Positions 33,437 to 41,470 of a stretch of DNA of 44,236 bases are shown here, in pieces; position 1 is the first letter of the stretch, and every line of letters starts with the position of its first letter. The DNA comes from Candidatus Iainarchaeum sp. (GTDB lineage: Archaea > Micrarchaeota > Micrarchaeia > Burarchaeales > Fermentimicrarchaeaceae): positions 1 through 44,236 of the forward strand of contig JAQTMQ010000006.1 in the NCBI GenBank assembly GCA_028714235.1, in the 5' to 3' direction. The position numbers and the translations under genes are program-made. Under the pieces are notes generated by a model. The model was not told the origin of the DNA. It searched no databases and saw only the letters and a list, made by a program, of their open reading frames with translations.

Positions 33437-34165
33437 TCAGGAGGCCGAATAGGCCGCGAGCACCATCGTCACGCCATCCGACGTGATTTTCACCGGCACG
33501 GTTATGCCCGGCGCGCGCCAGATGTCCGCGGCGTATGCGGCGCCTGCACCGGTCTCGCTCGTGACCCGGTACTTCGTCGCGAGCCCGCTGTACGCGGGAA
33601 CACTCACGGTTTCAGTGCCCTGCGACGTGATTGACGTCTGCGCCCCTTCCGCCTCGCCGCTGCCTTGTCCAGGGACCGGGCACTGGCCTGGGATGGTCTG
33701 GCCCGCGATGGACGACTCGATTTTCACGCACCTGCAGCCGTCCTTCGAGTCCCATTCCCGCGTGGTAATCTCCATGCCTCCCGAACTCATCGTGTAGGTC
33801 TTGAGCACGGTGTCGACCCCGTTGACGCTTCCCCCGTCGCTTGCGACGTACGCCATGTCCATCGAGGTCTCGTTCACCGTTATCGTGTAGGTATACGAAA
33901 TGCCGGTCTGCGCGCAGCCGAAAAGCGACGCCCAGTCTTCCTCCTGCCCGGGAGTCGGCTGTGCGGCGGCCTCCGGCGTCGGGGTTGCCGCGGCCGTCGC
34001 CTCGGGCGTCGGGGTTGCGGCCGCAACCGGCGTCGGCGTGGCCTGCGGGGGCGCGGTGGGCGCCTCGGTGGGGGCGGGAGTCGGGGCCGGCGTCGCGTTG
34101 GTGCCGCCCGTGCATCCGAGCATCAGCATCGCCACGAGGCCGACGATGGCAAACAATTTCCTCAT
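33437..34165 (-). CDS. Lipoprotein with Thr/Pro/Ala linker
   Basis: A 242-residue exported protein. A short signal ends with the lipobox LMLGC (C18), followed by about 55 residues of Pro/Thr/Ala repeats (TPEATAAATPTPEAAAQPTP), a probable cell-surface spacer. The C-terminal domain of about 165 residues is beta-rich, with SYTYTITVNETSMDMAYV and three cysteines (GCRC, QCP). Function unknown. TTTTAAAAGG upstream and GGTGAT before ATG 34165 give a clear promoter and start. Confidence 0.75.
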   Translation of the reverse strand: MRKLFAIVGLVAMLMLGCTGGTNATPAPTPAPTEAPTAPPQATPTPVAAATPTPEATAAATPTPEAAAQPTPGQEEDWASLFGCAQTGISYTYTITVNETSMDMAYVASDGGSVNGVDTVLKTYTMSSGGMEITTREWDSKDGCRCVKIESSIAGQTIPGQCPVPGQGSGEAEGAQTSITSQGTETVSVPAYSGLATKYRVTSETGAGAAYAADIWRAPGITVPVKITSDGVTMVLAAYSAS

Positions 34166-34219
34166 TACGAATCACCTTCGCAAAATTTCTCGGCCGCATC
34201 CTTTTAAAACCCGCTTGCC

Positions 34220-34687
34220 TCACAGGCGCGCGCGGTCGCCGAGAAAGTCAACGAGGAGGTGGAACGCGTAGCCGCACGCAACCATCACGGCGACGGGAGC
34301 CGAGCCGAAAGCCGCGAACGCGAGCGCGCCCGCGCAAACCGCGGCGGCGGGCGAATGCATGGCGCCCCTGTGCCTCGGCACGAGCGACTCCAATGCAACG
34401 AAGCCGAGCACCGGGAGGGCGAACGGCGCAGCAGGGTGGATTGCCGAAAGCTCGGGGTAAAGCGCGATTGCGGCGGCGAGGAGGAAGGCGGCCGAGGCCG
34501 CCCTGAAATACCTCCTCGGCTTCGACGAGGGCGCGTCAATGTCGGGCAGGAGGGAGGAGGCGACGAATGCGGCGAGGGGCAGCGGCAATTCCGTTGCCGG
34601 CCAGCCAGCATGGGCGAGCAGGGCGTAGCCGATTGCCGCGGACGCGGCGAGCGCGGCGTAAAGGTGCTCCCGGAACCCGGTTTCCAC
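34220..34687 (-). CDS. YdjM/DUF457-like membrane-bound metal-dependent hydrolase
   Basis: A 155-residue membrane protein with four or five hydrophobic helices. Family motifs are SSLLPDIDAPSSK, HRGAMHS, and YAFHLLVDFLGD at the end, providing the Asp/His residues thought to bind metal. The enzymatic substrate of this family is not established. Start GTG 34687 lies about 27 bp after GTTAAAC; longer open frames upstream run into ilvC. It is only 23 nt from the ilvC end but seems to have its own promoter element. Confidence 0.72.
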   Translation of the reverse strand: METGFREHLYAALAASAAIGYALLAHAGWPATELPLPLAAFVASSLLPDIDAPSSKPRRYFRAASAAFLLAAAIALYPELSAIHPAAPFALPVLGFVALESLVPRHRGAMHSPAAAVCAGALAFAAFGSAPVAVMVACGYAFHLLVDFLGDRARL

Positions 34688-34710
34688 GGAAACCTTTGCG
34701 GGCCGCCTGT

Positions 34711-35691
34711 TTAACTTTTTTTGCCGGCCTTCCTGTGCGCGGCTTCCAGCGGGTGGCGGGATTCGGCGCGCTTCATTTCCCTGAACCGCTTTCCGCCCCG
34801 GGCGTGCTCGGAAAGCCATTCCTCCGCGAACCTTCCGTCCTCTATTTCCGAAAATATTTCGCGCATCTCCTTTTTCACGGCCTCGCCCACGACCCTCTTG
34901 CCGCGCGAAAGCCCGCCGTACGCAGCGGTTTCCGACACCCCGAACACGGTGCCCTTCAGCCCGCGGGCGTAAAGCAGGTCAACAACGAGCTTCGTGACCG
35001 CGACGCATTCGTGGTACGCGAGCTCCGGCGGTATCCCGCGCTCAACCATCGTTTCGAAGCCCGCCTTCGCGATTTGCATCGCGCCGCCGAGCGTGACCGC
35101 CTGCTCCCCGAACACGTTCGCCACCGCCTCCTGCGCGAAAGTGCAGCGGAAGGCTTTACGCGCGCCTTTGGCGGGGCCGAGCGCGCGCGCGAACGCTTCC
35201 GCGGTCGCGCCCGCGTTTCCGGTGGCGTCCTGCCAGACGGAAACGAACAGCGGCACGTTTTCCCCGTTGAGGTACGCTTCCCTGAGCCTGCTCCCGGTCG
35301 CCTTCGGCGCGACGAGGATGACGTCAACGCCCTTTGGCGGCTTCACGATTCCGAAGGCGACGTTGAAGCCGTGCGAAAAATAAAGCGTTTTCCCGGGCTT
35401 GAGGGACGGCAGTATCTCGTCGCGGAACACCTTCCCCTGCGCCATGTCGGAAATCAGGACGCATGCCGCGTCCGCCCTGCGGACCGCCTCGCCAATCGGC
35501 ATGACGGGAAAGCCGTCGCGCTCCGCCTCGCGGAAAGACCTGCCCCGCTTCCTCGCCCCGACTATTACGGAAACTCCTGAGTCGCGCATGCATTGCGCTT
35601 GCGCCCTGCCCTGGTTCCCGTAGCCGAGCACGGCGACCGTTTTACCTTCAAGGCTTCTTGGGCAGGCCCTGACGACAGCGCCCGGTTTCAT
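34711..35691 (-). CDS. ilvC: Divergent ketol-acid reductoisomerase-like protein
   Basis: A 326-residue homologue of IlvC (acetolactate to dihydroxyisovalerate, branched-chain amino acid synthesis). NADPH-binding GYGNQGRAQAQ near residue 24, catalytic His in FSHGFNVAFG and Lys in VAPKATG are kept. Two of the four magnesium ligands differ: DLFGEQ is NVFGEQ here (Asp to Asn), and FEclHE is HECVAV (the last Glu to Val). The serine of S.TA.YG remains. No other branched-chain gene is nearby. The activity may be changed or lost. It follows the surface-protein gene by 8 nt. Confidence 0.8.
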   Translation of the reverse strand: MKPGAVVRACPRSLEGKTVAVLGYGNQGRAQAQCMRDSGVSVIVGARKRGRSFREAERDGFPVMPIGEAVRRADAACVLISDMAQGKVFRDEILPSLKPGKTLYFSHGFNVAFGIVKPPKGVDVILVAPKATGSRLREAYLNGENVPLFVSVWQDATGNAGATAEAFARALGPAKGARKAFRCTFAQEAVANVFGEQAVTLGGAMQIAKAGFETMVERGIPPELAYHECVAVTKLVVDLLYARGLKGTVFGVSETAAYGGLSRGKRVVGEAVKKEMREIFSEIEDGRFAEEWLSEHARGGKRFREMKRAESRHPLEAAHRKAGKKS

Positions 35692-35699
35692 AAGAAAGC

Positions 35700-36893
35700 C
35701 TACGAAATCGTGATTATTTTCGCGCCCTTCACCGTGACCGTGAAGACGCGGGCGGCCGAGTCCCCGATTGACGCGTTCCCCGGGAGGTACGCGGGGACGC
35801 TGGCCCCGCCAGGTAGCGCGTACGTGCGCCCGCCGATGGGGATGGAGTCGTTAAGCCGCAGGGTCCCCTTTCTCGCGACGAGCAGCCACGGGACGCCGAC
35901 AAGCTCCCTGATGCCGGACTCGCTCGCGTTCGCCGCGGTCACGTTGACGGACAGGTCGGACGGCGGGAACTCGATTTGCGTGCTGCGGTTGAGCGCCGCC
36001 TGGAAGTCCGCCTCGGCCCGCGTCCTGTCCACGAATCCGTCCTCCACGAGCGTCGTGTTCCCGACGACGAAGAGCACGTACGAAATGTTCTCTATTGCCG
36101 CCTTCTCCGCCTCGCTCACGTTGCCGGTGATGACGAAATTCCATTCCGAGTATTCCACAGACGAATCAGGGTAAACGGCGCGCAGCGCGGAGCCCATTTC
36201 CGACTCGTTCAACCGCGCCCTCTCCTCCCACGGCACTTCCGCGGAGCCGAACCACGAGTCTGAAAGCGCGGAAACGGTTCCCTCGAGCGCGACGGTGGCG
36301 GCGCGCTGCGCGATTTCCACCTGGAGCTCGGTTATCGCGTCGCCCGAAAGCATCGCGGTGAGCAAGACCGTCACGTTTTCGCCCGCCGGGACCAGCGGCT
36401 CCATGAGCACCCTGCCGCGGTAGCGGATCGGCGCGGTGACGTTGCCCCCGCGCGTCGCGAAGACCGCTTCGCCCGGAAGCTCAAGCTGCGCCCTCGCGGA
36501 AAGCCCGTACGCCGGAAAATCGCTGGAAAGGTTCCACCCGATTTCCGACGCGTCGGCGCCCGGGTCAAGGACGAGGCTCACCCCGTCCGGGTCCGCGGAA
36601 TTGTAGTACGCCGCCTTGCCCGAGGCCACGAACGAGTCGAGCCTTTGCCGGAGCGCATCGTCGCCCGCCGCCCCGTCCCCTGAAATGGAGAGCACGCCGT
36701 CAGGGTAGGCGGAAAGGGTCGCCTCCACCTGCGCGTACCCGAGCACCTGCGACGACGCGGGCGTCGGCGTGGGGGTTGCCCCGCCATCGCCTGGAACCTG
36801 GTTTTTCGCGCCCTGAATCGCGAAAGCCTCGAACATGAACACGAGCGCTATTACGACCACTGCTATCTTGATTACGTCATCCTTTGACAGCAA
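35700..36893 (-). CDS. Membrane-anchored surface protein of unknown function
   Basis: A 397-residue protein with one N-terminal membrane helix (about residues 8-27), a TPTPTP linker near residue 42, and a large extracellular domain with many N-x-S/T sites (NVTA, NLSS, NESE, NISY, NRST), suggesting N-glycosylation. It ends in a beta-rich repeat with a short basic tail. I do not recognise a family. The start is TTG 36893, 5 nt after GGTGAG. TATAATAATG near 36918 on the minus strand is the probable promoter, shared in a divergent region with slyD. Confidence 0.7.
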   Translation of the reverse strand: MLSKDDVIKIAVVVIALVFMFEAFAIQGAKNQVPGDGGATPTPTPASSQVLGYAQVEATLSAYPDGVLSISGDGAAGDDALRQRLDSFVASGKAAYYNSADPDGVSLVLDPGADASEIGWNLSSDFPAYGLSARAQLELPGEAVFATRGGNVTAPIRYRGRVLMEPLVPAGENVTVLLTAMLSGDAITELQVEIAQRAATVALEGTVSALSDSWFGSAEVPWEERARLNESEMGSALRAVYPDSSVEYSEWNFVITGNVSEAEKAAIENISYVLFVVGNTTLVEDGFVDRTRAEADFQAALNRSTQIEFPPSDLSVNVTAANASESGIRELVGVPWLLVARKGTLRLNDSIPIGGRTYALPGGASVPAYLPGNASIGDSAARVFTVTVKGAKIITIS

Positions 36894-36980
36894 ATAGCCT
36901 CACCTTCGGGATAGGCATTATTATATGGCAGCATTTATAAAAACAAGAGAGTTTTTTCTCGCGAGATGGGAGGTTTTTTG
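36894..36980. promoter_or_regulatory. Divergent promoter region (surface protein / FKBP)
   Basis: Two TATA-like elements in opposite directions: TTTATAAAAAC at 36935-36945 for the plus-strand FKBP gene and CCATATAATAATG (about 36915-36927, minus strand) for the surface-protein gene. The gap is only 87 bp, so both transcripts start close together. Confidence 0.55.
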
Positions 36981-37688
36981 ATGCCAGAATCAGTCGCGAA
37001 AGGCGATTTCGTTAAAATCGAGTTCACGGGAACCAGGCAATCGGACGGAAGCGTGTTCGACACCACCGACGCGGCGAAGGCGAAGGAGGCGGGCGTCTTC
37101 AGCGAGAAGGCGAAATACGCGCCGAAGCTGGTCGCGGTGGGCAAGGGGATGGTCGTGCCCGGCCTCGACGAGGCGCTCGAGGGCATGGCGCCCGGGGAGG
37201 AGAAAAGCGTGGAGGCCGCGCCCGAAAAGGCGTACGGGCCGAGGAGCCCGTCAAGGGTGCGCATCGTCCCCATCTCCGAATTCAGGAAGCAGGGCCTGTC
37301 GCCCGAGCCCGGCATGATGTTCGAGCTCGACGGCACGCCTGCGCTCGTGAGAAGCGTGACTTCGGGCAGGGTGATGGTGGACCTCAACCACCCCCTTGCG
37401 GGCGAAACCCTCGCGTTCAAGGTGAAACTCGTCGAAAAGATTTCGGGGACGGAGAACCGGGCGAAAGCGCTCCTTGAGGACTGCGGCCTCAAATTCGAGT
37501 CCGCAAGGCTTGCCGGGTCCTCGCTCGAGGTGTCCTTCCCCAAGTCGGGGAAGCCGGACGCCGAAACCTTCGTCTCCAAAGTAGGCTTCATCCGCGCCGC
37601 AAAAGAGCTGCTCCCCGAAATAACCTCCTTCGAGACAAGGGAAACCTACCTCCTCGCGGAAAGCGGCGGCAAAAAGGCGGAGGATTGA
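36981..37688 (+). CDS. FKBP-type peptidyl-prolyl isomerase (SlyD-like)
   Basis: A 235-residue PPIase and chaperone. The FKBP domain starts KGDFVKIEFTGTRQSDGSVFDTT and carries the flap GMVVPGLDEALEGMAPGEEK; the inserted IF domain and HPLAGETLAFKVKLVEKI close it. About 85 further residues form a C-terminal domain seen in longer archaeal FKBPs. Start ATG 36981 follows GGGAGGT; ATG 36966 five codons earlier is an alternative close to the predicted transcription start. Confidence 0.88.
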   Translation: MPESVAKGDFVKIEFTGTRQSDGSVFDTTDAAKAKEAGVFSEKAKYAPKLVAVGKGMVVPGLDEALEGMAPGEEKSVEAAPEKAYGPRSPSRVRIVPISEFRKQGLSPEPGMMFELDGTPALVRSVTSGRVMVDLNHPLAGETLAFKVKLVEKISGTENRAKALLEDCGLKFESARLAGSSLEVSFPKSGKPDAETFVSKVGFIRAAKELLPEITSFETRETYLLAESGGKKAED

Positions 37689-37690
37689 AA

Positions 37691-38518
37691 ATGTGCAGGC
37701 TCTGCGATTTCGCGCACGCAAGCACGGACTACCAGGAGCTCATGGAGCGCGCGTTCGTTTCCGACCTGGACCGCATGATTGCGTCCAAGAAGGACTGGCC
37801 CGACAACCGCTTCGTCTTCACGAACCTCGCGAAATGGGACAAAATCCGCTTTGACTTCGCCCTGTTCGAGCCCCTCGCCGCGATACCCAACCCCGAAAAC
37901 TATTACCAGGGCGTATGGGTTGACTCCGAAAAGCGCGGCTCGTCATGGGAAAGCGGCTGGGGGAGGAGCTTCGGCTTCACCCGCGACGGCAAGCTCCTGC
38001 TCTACACGAAGGCGACGATGCACACCAAGTTCCGCCCCGAGGACGAATGGTTCAAGTACTTCTTTCTCGTCGAATTCGAGCCCGCGCAGCTGAGCCTCGT
38101 GATGAACCCGCCCAAATTCATCATCCGCGCCGACGAGGTCAAGCTGAAGGGGCAAAACCTCCTCACGAACGAGGAATCCGAGCACTCCTTCAGCTTCATC
38201 TTCTCGCACCTCGCGACCGAAAAAAGCGCGATGCTCCCGGAAGCCGTCAAGCAAAGCGCGTTCTACAGGAAAGTCCTGCGCCGCGGGAAGCCGAAGAAAG
38301 ACGACGGAGAGCAAAGAAGCGATTTCGAGCGCTACACCGTCACCACGCCATACTACGCCCCCCACCCGTTCCTCATGCAGTTCTTCCAGGAGCTCGGATA
38401 CGAAACCCGCTTCGACTTCCAGGTCGCCATCCCGAAATTCGTGGAGGAGCACTTCTCCGCGCTCGGCGCGAGGCCCGCCCCGTCCGACGACGCGCTGAAC
38501 CCCGGCCCCTCCCCCTAG
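37691..38518 (+). CDS. Uncharacterised protein with an N-terminal CxxC
   Basis: A 275-residue soluble protein, not recognised. It starts MCRLCDFAHA (C2, C5), is rich in aromatic residues (many Phe, Tyr, Trp), and has a charged KVLRRGKPKKDDGEQR linker near residue 200. No signal or membrane helix is seen. The ATG lies 3 nt after the FKBP stop, with GGAGGAT upstream, so the two genes are co-transcribed and probably coupled. The tail is Pro-rich. Confidence 0.6.
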   Translation: MCRLCDFAHASTDYQELMERAFVSDLDRMIASKKDWPDNRFVFTNLAKWDKIRFDFALFEPLAAIPNPENYYQGVWVDSEKRGSSWESGWGRSFGFTRDGKLLLYTKATMHTKFRPEDEWFKYFFLVEFEPAQLSLVMNPPKFIIRADEVKLKGQNLLTNEESEHSFSFIFSHLATEKSAMLPEAVKQSAFYRKVLRRGKPKKDDGEQRSDFERYTVTTPYYAPHPFLMQFFQELGYETRFDFQVAIPKFVEEHFSALGARPAPSDDALNPGPSP

Positions 38519-38531
38519 CTATAAAAACCGC
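38519..38531 (+). promoter_or_regulatory. Promoter of tRNA-Ser(TGA)
   Basis: CTATAAAAACCG begins directly after the stop of the preceding gene and lies about 30 bp upstream of the tRNA 5' end at 38553, the normal TATA distance. This tRNA thus has its own promoter, unlike those inside the ribosomal operon. Confidence 0.6.
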
Positions 38532-38552
38532 AAGCGCGCAATTCCCACCCGT

Positions 38553-38768
38553 GCCGAGGTGGCAGAACCTGGTATCGCGCCAGACAAACCCTTTTTCCCG
38601 AAAAAGGGTTTTTCCTCGATTTCCCAAAAAGGGCGAAACTTGAGCCAGGCAACAGGCTGCCTGCCCGAAATCTGGTTCCCGCAAGGGATTAGGAGTTCAA
38701 ATGAACCCCTTTCCGGTTGCCGCGCAAAAGCGTTCACGGAAAAGGTTCGGAAAATCTCCTCCTCGGCG
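38553..38768 (+). tRNA. tRNA-Ser(TGA) with three introns
   Basis: Acceptor GCCGAGG (38553-38559) pairs with CCTCGGC (38761-38767), then G73. I read exons as 38553-38583, 38638-38644, 38670-38701 and 38755-38768. Intron 1 (54 nt) interrupts the anticodon stem: CGCC pairs with GGCG, bulges AGA and AAA. Intron 2 (25 nt) is at 37/38 with inner helix CAGGCA/TGCCTG and bulges AGC and AAA, but its central helix pairs poorly. Intron 3 (53 nt) splits the T-loop (outer helix AGGAG/CTCCT, bulges AAT and AAT). Joined exons give loop CTTGAGA, T-loop TTCAAAT and 84 nt, the same length, variable arm and discriminator as tRNA-Ser(GGA). Confidence 0.82.
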
Positions 38769-38807
38769 TCTTCTTTTTATATTGCCGGAACGGTAAAACC
38801 TACTTGA

Positions 38808-39806
38808 ATGTTTCTCGACAAGACCGACCTTTGCGTGATGGAGGAGCTGTGCGAGAACAGCCGCACGCTCCTCAAGAACATCGCCGGGAAGTCGGGCGTC
38901 AGCATACAGACGGTTTCCAGCAGGATGAGGCGCCTGGAGTCCGCGCTCGGCCTCCGGTACGCGCTCGAGCTCGACCTGGAAGCACTCGGTCTCCGCTCCG
39001 AGCACGTGGTGCGCGTCAAGCTCAAGCCGGAAGCGCAGCCGGATGACGCCGCGCTTGCCGAGCTCCTGTCCTCGCCTTTCGTCCAGCTCGCGTGCAAGAC
39101 GAAAGGGGACTTCGACATGTTCTTCTGGGTGGTCACGCCGTCGATGCAGTTCTTTTCCTCGGAAGTCGAGCCCAAGCTCCGCGAAGCGCTCGGGGACGTC
39201 GTGGAGGACTGGGCCGCCTACCCCCTCGTCTCCCACCTTGCGGGCTTCCTTCCCGTCGGGCCCGAGCTCGCCGACCAGTTCCGCGAGCAGAAGCCGCGCG
39301 CGAAAACCATCCGGCTGATGGTCGGAAACGCGCGCATAAGCGTCACGGATTTGGCGGAGCAGCTGGGCGTCACCGAGCCGACCGCGGAATACCACCTGAA
39401 GAAGGCGCGGCCCTTCGTCCGGCGCTTCACCGCGTTTTTCACCGGCAGGGGGGAATTCACGCACGTCATCCGCTTCCTCCAGCTCCGGGGGAAAAAGCAG
39501 GACCTGGAATCCGAGGGCAGGAGGATTACCGAGGTTTACCTGAACTCGGACCCGCGGCTTTTCAACCGGCTCGCTTTCGCCGCAAAGCCTTCGGGAGGGA
39601 TGGACGCCCTCCTGATTGAGACGAATTCGTCGCTTGAGGACTCGTCTTCCGCGACCGAAGAGCTCTTGTCCGGCACGAAAATCGTGGGCAAGCACGTTTC
39701 CGCCGTGGTTTCAAGCGTGCAGAAGGGAGCGATACCCATCCGGAAAGTCGGGCTCGCGAAAACCTGCCAGTCGGTAGTCTTCCCCCAGCGGCCGGCAGCG
39801 GAGTGA
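38808..39806 (+). CDS. Lrp/AsnC-like transcriptional regulator with two winged helices
   Basis: A 332-residue DNA-binding protein. The first HTH is SRTLLKNIAGKSGVSIQTVS at about residues 18-37, followed by RRLESALGL as in Lrp/AsnC proteins; a second HTH, ISVTDLAEQLGVTEPTAEYHL, is at about residues 176-196. Between them lies an alpha/beta region that may be a degenerate ligand-binding (RAM-like) domain. The target is unknown. TTTTTATATTG at 38774-38784 lies about 25 bp before the ATG, so the transcript is leaderless. Confidence 0.7.
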   Translation: MFLDKTDLCVMEELCENSRTLLKNIAGKSGVSIQTVSSRMRRLESALGLRYALELDLEALGLRSEHVVRVKLKPEAQPDDAALAELLSSPFVQLACKTKGDFDMFFWVVTPSMQFFSSEVEPKLREALGDVVEDWAAYPLVSHLAGFLPVGPELADQFREQKPRAKTIRLMVGNARISVTDLAEQLGVTEPTAEYHLKKARPFVRRFTAFFTGRGEFTHVIRFLQLRGKKQDLESEGRRITEVYLNSDPRLFNRLAFAAKPSGGMDALLIETNSSLEDSSSATEELLSGTKIVGKHVSAVVSSVQKGAIPIRKVGLAKTCQSVVFPQRPAAE

Positions 39807-39879
39807 GCCGTTCCCGCGCCCCGGTTATGCGGCTTTATAACCTCTTTTCGGCAAAAATGCTTCGTTCAGGTGGTCTTTC

Positions 39880-41436
39880 GTGAAAGAAGAAATCATGGAC
39901 GTCGCGCTCAAGCGCGGCTTCCTCATCCCGTCAAACGAGGCCTACGGGCAGGTTTCCGGCTTCTACGATTACGGTTCGGTCGGGGCGCCCATGAAGCGCA
40001 AGATTGAGGACGCGTGGAGGAAGTCCTTCATCTGGCGGGACGGCAACCTCGAAGTGGAAACCGTCATGATTCTTCCCGAGATAGTCCTGAAGGCGTCCGG
40101 CCACGTCGGCCACTTCGGCGACCCGCTCGTCGGTTGCGAGAAATGCAAGAAAAAGTTCCGCGCGGACACGCTCGTCGCGGACGCGATTGGCGAGAAGGCG
40201 GGGGAAGGCGGGCAAGGCGAGCACGTCAAGCGGCTGAAAGAGCATTTGGCGCGCCTGCCCGGCATGAATCCCGAGGAGCTCACGGAAAAGATGAGGGAGC
40301 TCGGGATAGGGTGCCCGGAATGCGGCGGCGGATTCGGGGAAGTGGGCTGGTTCAACCTGATGTTCAAGACGAACATCGGGCCGGTTGAAGGCAACCCCGG
40401 CTACGCGAGGCCGGAGACCGCGCAAGGAATTTTCCTCGCATTCCCCCGGGTTTTCAGGGCGCACGGCTCGCGCCTCCCGCTGGGCATCGGGCAGATAGGG
40501 AAATCGTTCAGGAACGAGATTTCGCCGAGGCAGGGGCTCATCCGCCTGCGCGAATTCACCCAGATGGAGCTCGAATACTTTTTCAACCCGGAATCCGCGC
40601 TCCACCCGCGCTTCGGAGAGGTGGAGGGCCGGAAGGTGCGCGTCCTCACCCGCGAAGCGCAGGTTTCCGGAAGCGATGAGGCCCAGGAATTCACCGCGAA
40701 AGAGCTCGTGGAAAAGAAAATCGCGCCAAACCAGATTATGGCCTACTTCCTCGCGCGCGAAACCGAGTTTTACGAGTCGCTGGGCGTGCCGTCCGGCGAT
40801 TTCCGGTTCAGGCACATGCTGAAGGAGGAGACGCCGCACTATTCCGGAGGCAACTTCGACCTCGAGGTCTCGACTTCGTACGGCTGGGTGGAGACCATCG
40901 GCACCGCATACAGGACCGACTTCGACCTCTCAAGCCACGCGAAAACGAGCGGGCAGGACCTCTCCGTGTTCATCGAGGAAGAGAAAAAGAAAATCATCCC
41001 GCACGTCGTCGAGCCGTCGTTCGGGGTGGACCGCCTATTCTGGGCGGTGCTCGAGAAATGCTACCGGAGCGGCGGGGGCGCGGAAGGCAGGGACTGGAGC
41101 TGGTTCGATTTCCCGCCCCGCATCGCGCCCTTCGGCTGCGCGGTTTTGCCCCTCATGAAGAAGGACGGGCTCAAGGAGTACGCGGAAGGCCTCGTGCGCG
41201 CGCTGAGGGAGGAGGGCGTGAACGCGCTGTTCGACGTTTCGGGCTCCATCGGCAAGCGGTACGCGAGGCAGGATGAAATCGGCACGCCTTACTGCGTGAC
41301 CGCGGATTACGAGTCCCTGGAAAAGGGGACCGTGACGGTACGCTTCAGGAACGACGGCAAGCAGGTGCGCGTGCCGGCGGGCGAGCTTCCGGCGCGGCTG
41401 CGCGAGTTCGCGAAGGCCGGGAAAGTGACGGCATAA
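39880..41436 (+). CDS. glyS: Glycyl-tRNA synthetase (alpha2 type)
   Basis: A 518-residue class II synthetase. It begins LKRGFLIPSNEAYGQVSGFYDYG; zinc ligands are CEKCKKKF (near residue 88) and CPECGGGFGE; motif 2 is IGKSFRNEISPRQGLIRLREF; motif 3 is around EPSFGVDRLFWAVLE. The C-terminal anticodon-binding domain starts with PPRIAPFGCAVLPL. The GTG start lies 5 nt after GGTGGT. TTTATAACC at 39833-39841 is its promoter. Confidence 0.95.
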   Translation: MKEEIMDVALKRGFLIPSNEAYGQVSGFYDYGSVGAPMKRKIEDAWRKSFIWRDGNLEVETVMILPEIVLKASGHVGHFGDPLVGCEKCKKKFRADTLVADAIGEKAGEGGQGEHVKRLKEHLARLPGMNPEELTEKMRELGIGCPECGGGFGEVGWFNLMFKTNIGPVEGNPGYARPETAQGIFLAFPRVFRAHGSRLPLGIGQIGKSFRNEISPRQGLIRLREFTQMELEYFFNPESALHPRFGEVEGRKVRVLTREAQVSGSDEAQEFTAKELVEKKIAPNQIMAYFLARETEFYESLGVPSGDFRFRHMLKEETPHYSGGNFDLEVSTSYGWVETIGTAYRTDFDLSSHAKTSGQDLSVFIEEEKKKIIPHVVEPSFGVDRLFWAVLEKCYRSGGGAEGRDWSWFDFPPRIAPFGCAVLPLMKKDGLKEYAEGLVRALREEGVNALFDVSGSIGKRYARQDEIGTPYCVTADYESLEKGTVTVRFRNDGKQVRVPAGELPARLREFAKAGKVTA

Positions 41437-41470
41437 CGGTTAAATACACCCTGCCCGCCACAACTCCGTC

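Noticed and set aside
33362-33634. Plus-strand open frame of 90 codons after a strong TATA box
   Set aside because: Most of it is antisense to the lipoprotein gene with shadow-like Arg/Gly/His composition and no ribosome-binding site.
38615-38619. CTCGA inside intron 1 as an anticodon region, giving tRNA-Ser(CGA)
   Set aside because: No bulge-helix-bulge forms at the joints this would need, while the TGA reading gives 3-nt bulges at every site and an 84-nt tRNA like the other Ser tRNA.
38553-38768. tRNA-Ser locus as a pseudogene broken by insertions
   Set aside because: Acceptor, anticodon, variable and T stems all pair, a promoter is present, and each insertion sits at a splice-like structure.
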